Shown here one piece after another: positions 60,712-64,000 of a stretch of DNA of 64,000 nucleotides (positions are counted from its first letter, which is position 1; each line of letters begins with the position of its first letter). The notes below the pieces were generated by a model. That model had not been told where the DNA came from. It was given only the letters and a program-made list of their open reading frames with translations, and did no database searches. The position numbers were made by a program, and so were the translations under genes. The stretch comes from Arcicella lustrica (GTDB taxonomy: Bacteria; Bacteroidota; Bacteroidia; Cytophagales; Spirosomataceae), in the NCBI RefSeq assembly GCF_034930985.1, contig NZ_JAYGIM010000004.1, positions 1-64,000 on the forward strand. The letters run 5' to 3'.

Positions 60712-62613
60712 ATGGATTATTTCAAAAAACTACTCAACTTACTAAAAACTGAAAGAGATGAAAGTCTGAATCAGTACATCCAACTTACTGAAAAATCATC
60801 CGTGAGCGAACGCCGAGCGAACGGACTTACTTGGTATCCTATTGCGATTCGAAGTTCAGAAATTGGTCGTGGAGATTATCTCACGGTTGAAATCGAACGC
60901 ACTACTCATCAAGATCTTCCTCATCAATTCAGATTTGGAATGCCTGCTGTACTTTTCAGTAATCACGACCCACAAAATGATAGAATTGAAGGAACAGTTT
61001 CACATCAAAATGGCAATCGTTTAAAAATTACTTTGAAAACGGACGAATTACCAGAGTGGAGTCGTGATGGGAAATTAGGAATTGATGTGTTGTTTGACGA
61101 CAATAGTTTTGATGAAATGCAGTCGGCTCTTAAACAAGCTGATACATTGGCTGAAAAATCCGAAAGTAATTTAGTACAAGTATTAATTGGCGAAAAAACA
61201 CCTACTTTTCAAGAGAACTTACCAAGCGTTTCAATTCCCCGCTTGAACACTTGGCAAAATGAAGCAGTCAATAAAATATTATCTGCCAACGAATTAGCCA
61301 TTGTTCATGGTCCTCCAGGCACTGGAAAAACGACGACTTTGATTCAAGCGATAAAAGCATTGATTCAAAAAGATAATCAGAAAATTTTAGTGGTTGCTCC
61401 AAGTAATACTGCTGTAGATTTATTGAGTGAAAAACTACATGAAGAAGGTTTAAATGTATTACGTGTTGGAAATCCAGCCAGAGTAAATGAAAAACAATTA
61501 GCCCTTACTTTAGATTATAAAATGGCTGACCATTCTATGATTCGTGATGCTAAAAAACTCAAAAAACAGGCACAGGAATACAAAAATATGGCACATAAGT
61601 ATAAGCGTAGTTTCGGAAAATCGGAACGTGACCAACGTAAATTACTTTTTGAGGAAGCCCATAAAATCATGAAGGAAGTCGGCAATACCGAACAGTACAT
61701 CATTGATGATTTGGTGGCAAAAGCACAAGTAGTTACGGCAACTTTAGTCGGCGCAACGCATTATACCGTAAGAAATTTAAAATTTGATACCGTTATCATC
61801 GACGAAGCTGGTCAAGCCTTAGAGCCTGCTTGTTGGATTCCGATTTTGAAAGCCCAGAAAGTAATTCTGGCTGGCGACCATTGTCAATTATCGCCAACGA
61901 TTAAATCAAACGAAGCGGCGAAAAATGGTTTGGATGTTACTTTGTTTGAAAAATGTATCGCTTTACATCCCGAATCAGTTACTTTATTGGCTGAACAATA
62001 CCGAATGCACGAGCAAATTATGGGTTATTCTTCACAAGTATTCTATCAAAATAAACTCAAAGCGCATACTTCGGTGGCAAATCACACTTTGAAAAGTGAT
62101 AATACCCCTTTGCTATTTATTGATACTGCTGGCTGTGGTTTTGAAGAAAAAATTGAAGGAACTAGCTCAACAAATCCAGAAGAAGTCGCACTTTTGATGA
62201 AACATCTTAGCTTATTTAGTGATGAATTGGCTTTAGAATACAAACCTGAAAAGTTTCCAACTGTAGCCATTATATCGCCTTACAAACAGCAAGTAAGTTT
62301 ACTGAAAGAACAGCTTGCACATACGCCAGCATTACAAATTTTTACAGATAAAATTTCGGTAAATACAATTGATAGTTTTCAAGGACAAGAACGAGACATC
62401 GTTTATATCAGCATGACTAGAAGCAATGCAGAAGGTGCGATTGGTTTCTTATCCGACATCCGTCGAATGAACGTGGCGATGACTCGTGCTAGAAAAAAAT
62501 TAGTCATCATTGGCGATAGTGCAACACTCGCACAATTTCCTTTTTATGCAGATTTTATAGAATATGCCGAAAACCTAAATGCTTACCAAAGTGCTTGGGA
62601 GTTTATCAATTAA
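60712..62613 (+). CDS. UPF1/IGHMBP2-type superfamily 1 helicase
   Basis: 633 aa from the ATG at 60712 (a GTG opens the frame at 60688). Motifs in order: an N-terminal beta-barrel (~30-120), Walker A HGPPGTGKTTT (~200), Ia VVAPSNTAVD, Walker B VIIDEAGQALEPA, III LAGDHCQLSPTI, IV EQYRMHEQIM, V DSFQGQERDIV and VI RRMNVAMTRARKKL. 5'-3' nucleic-acid unwinding. Bacterial members are poorly studied; no nuclease domain is attached. Stands alone. Confidence 0.93.
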   Translation: MDYFKKLLNLLKTERDESLNQYIQLTEKSSVSERRANGLTWYPIAIRSSEIGRGDYLTVEIERTTHQDLPHQFRFGMPAVLFSNHDPQNDRIEGTVSHQNGNRLKITLKTDELPEWSRDGKLGIDVLFDDNSFDEMQSALKQADTLAEKSESNLVQVLIGEKTPTFQENLPSVSIPRLNTWQNEAVNKILSANELAIVHGPPGTGKTTTLIQAIKALIQKDNQKILVVAPSNTAVDLLSEKLHEEGLNVLRVGNPARVNEKQLALTLDYKMADHSMIRDAKKLKKQAQEYKNMAHKYKRSFGKSERDQRKLLFEEAHKIMKEVGNTEQYIIDDLVAKAQVVTATLVGATHYTVRNLKFDTVIIDEAGQALEPACWIPILKAQKVILAGDHCQLSPTIKSNEAAKNGLDVTLFEKCIALHPESVTLLAEQYRMHEQIMGYSSQVFYQNKLKAHTSVANHTLKSDNTPLLFIDTAGCGFEEKIEGTSSTNPEEVALLMKHLSLFSDELALEYKPEKFPTVAIISPYKQQVSLLKEQLAHTPALQIFTDKISVNTIDSFQGQERDIVYISMTRSNAEGAIGFLSDIRRMNVAMTRARKKLVIIGDSATLAQFPFYADFIEYAENLNAYQSAWEFIN

Positions 62614-62786
62614 ATTCACTGCATTCAATCAATAATTGTACTAACAAATATCATAGTTCAAAGCTAGAGAAGTATGTAATTTTGACCCAAGAAAACAGAT
62701 AAATAATCATTGTTTTTATCCACAGAATAAAGTTAAGACAACAACGATTTTGTCTTGACCGTCAAATTCATCTAAATCTAGCTCAA

Positions 62787-63812
62787 ATGAAGACTTTTTT
62801 TTATAGTGTTAAGGAATTTGAAAAACAATACCTTATTGACGCCAATCAAGATAAACACGAAACTAATTTTAGTAATCAAAGTTTAGCAGCTGAAACCGCC
62901 ATTTTATCTGCTGGTTATGATGCAGTTTCTGTTTTTACCAATGATGATGCCTCCGCAGAAGTTTTACAATTACTGCGAGAATCAGGTGTGAGATATATTG
63001 CGACACGGTCGGTAGGAACAGACCATATCGACCTTATTGCAGCCAAACAAATGGATATTAAAGTTGGCAATGTACCTTCATACTCGCCATATTCAATAGC
63101 CGAACATACCATTGGAATGATGTTGGCATTGAACAGAAAATTAATCCTAGCAAACGAAAATGCTCATCAATATCAATTCGACTTAGCTCCGCTGATTGGT
63201 TTTGATTTGAATAAAAAAACAGTTGGGATTATTGGACTGGGTGAAATCGGTTCGATTGTAGCCAAAATTTTAAATGGTTTTGGTTGTAAAGTATTAGTTT
63301 ATGATATAAAACATGACTATACGAAAGCTTTGACTCAACATTTTGCGTATGTTTCGCTAGATACACTTTATGCAGAGGCAGATATTATTACTTTACATTT
63401 ACCTTTTACCCCTCAAACAAAGTATTTAATCAATCAAGAGAGTATCGCTAAAATGAAAGACGGTGTAATGTTGATAAATACTAGTCGTGGAGGAATTATT
63501 AATACCAAAGAAGTACTTGAAGCTTTAAAGACTGGAAAAATAGCCTATTTAGGTTTAGATGTTTACGAAAAAGAAAGAGGTATTTTCTTTAAAAATCACG
63601 AAGAAAAAGAGAAAAAAGACGAATTGCTTTTGGCTTTATTAGCACATAAAAATGTGTTAATAACAGGGCATCAAGCCTTTTTAACCAATGAAGCTTTAAC
63701 AAATATTGCAGATAAAACCATCGAAAATTTAAGTGATTGGGAAAACGAATACTATAAAGAGTGCAATTCAAAAATAGGAAAAATAGCAGGACTAGAAGAA
63801 TTATTACATTAG
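62787..63812 (+). CDS. ldhA: D-2-hydroxyacid dehydrogenase (D-lactate dehydrogenase-like)
   Basis: 341 aa. NAD-binding GLGEIGS (~150) and catalytic Arg (NTSRGG, ~237), Glu (DVYEKE) and His (TGHQAFLT, ~297). The sequence TRSVGTDHIDLIAAK and the insertion GIFFKNHEEKEKKDELL follow fermentative D-lactate dehydrogenase (LdhA) more than glycerate or formate enzymes. Reduces pyruvate to D-lactate, or the reverse. A TAATTTTG box lies at 62677-62684. Symbol is by family resemblance. Confidence 0.85.
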   Translation: MKTFFYSVKEFEKQYLIDANQDKHETNFSNQSLAAETAILSAGYDAVSVFTNDDASAEVLQLLRESGVRYIATRSVGTDHIDLIAAKQMDIKVGNVPSYSPYSIAEHTIGMMLALNRKLILANENAHQYQFDLAPLIGFDLNKKTVGIIGLGEIGSIVAKILNGFGCKVLVYDIKHDYTKALTQHFAYVSLDTLYAEADIITLHLPFTPQTKYLINQESIAKMKDGVMLINTSRGGIINTKEVLEALKTGKIAYLGLDVYEKERGIFFKNHEEKEKKDELLLALLAHKNVLITGHQAFLTNEALTNIADKTIENLSDWENEYYKECNSKIGKIAGLEELLH

Positions 63813-63832
63813 TTTTAGGGTGAATATTCATG

Positions 63833-63862
63833 AAAAAGGCTTCCGAATTCGGAAGCCTTTTT
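63833..63862. terminator. Perfect palindromic terminator
   Basis: AAAAAGGCTTCCGAA (63833-63847) and TTCGGAAGCCTTTTT (63848-63862); T-runs both ways, between the dehydrogenase and the convergent partial gene. Confidence 0.9.
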
Positions 63863-63879
63863 GTTTGTATTGATTGACC

Positions 63880-64000
63880 TTATTTACATAAAAACGAAGG
63901 TAAACTAAAATTAGAATTCAATTCTGCTGAATTATCAATCCACAAATCGTTCTGATAATACCAAATTCCACCAAGATTGAACATAAAGTTATATTTTTCT
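63880..64000 (-). CDS. 3' end of a gene running off the window
   Basis: On the minus strand an open frame enters from the right edge and stops with TAA at 63880-63882. Its last ~38 residues read EKYNFMFNLGGIWYYQNDLW then IDNSAELNSNFSLPSFLCK. It stops 18 bp from a bidirectional terminator, as expected of a real gene. Too short to assign a family. Confidence 0.55.
   Translation of the reverse strand, partial: EKYNFMFNLGGIWYYQNDLWIDNSAELNSNFSLPSFLCK

Overview
The window is AT-rich DNA from a Bacteroidota bacterium, most likely of the order Cytophagales. The evidence is two SusC/SusD outer-membrane uptake pairs, one under an ECF sigma/FecR cascade, Bacteroidota-style promoters (TTTG / TAnnTTTG), a fused ccoN-ccoO gene, tandem universal stress proteins, TamB, DUF4349 and STN-type TonB receptors. 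The genus cannot be fixed from the sequence; the impression is of a Flectobacillus/Arcicella/Emticicia-like organism.

Layout. 1-2.7 kb is a repeat-rich accessory stretch: a 21-bp tandem array, a strong hairpin, a ~50-bp element present twice, and two exported orphan proteins, one with an RraB-like domain plus TPRs. 3-7.5 kb has oligopeptidase B, an SDR oxidoreductase and an exported M20D amidohydrolase. 7.9-13 kb is a SusC-SusD-lipoprotein operon. 13-25 kb is mostly housekeeping: DUF4349 lipoprotein, KAS III-like synthase, two DEAD-box helicases, tsaD, the 1506-aa TamB-like protein, dapF, a DinB-fold protein and tRNA-Asp. 25.4-26.4 kb has a Crp/Fnr-type regulator and an SMR exporter. 26.5-33.5 kb (minus strand) is ECF sigma, FecR, STN-SusC and SusD; opposite the SusC leader lies a strong candidate for an antisense small RNA. 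33.8-39.2 kb has an Ate1-like transferase, an NAD(P)-binding protein, a membrane nucleotide cyclase, a desaturase, a PhyH dioxygenase flanked by two copies of a palindromic element, and a group III truncated haemoglobin. 39.4-44.7 kb has an adaptor/FtsX permease/ATPase exporter, an Rpn/PDDEXK_2 protein with an EGIK repeat, and a YqhD-like alcohol dehydrogenase. 44.9-49 kb has a GHL6-like glycosidase, an 800-bp array of nineteen 42-bp units in perfect register, and an exported alpha/beta hydrolase.

49.3-59.4 kb is a microaerobic respiration island. On one side of a palindromic regulatory region are hemN and a universal stress protein (minus strand). On the other (plus strand) are ccoS, a new 39-aa cysteine-rich ORF, ccoNO, ccoQ, ccoP, ccoG, ccoH/fixH, a SafE-like membrane protein and a second universal stress protein. 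A C-rich inverted-repeat element sits inside this operon between ccoNO and ccoQ. 59.6-64 kb has small hypothetical membrane proteins, a UPF1/IGHMBP2-type helicase, a D-lactate-dehydrogenase-like enzyme and the 3' end of one more gene.

The best candidates for undescribed biology are the antisense RNA at 31.5 kb, the 42-bp array (and its 21-bp counterpart at the left end), the Cys-rich micro-ORF inside the cbb3 operon, and the recurring intergenic palindromic elements. No CRISPR array, prophage, complete insertion sequence or recognisable defence island was seen.
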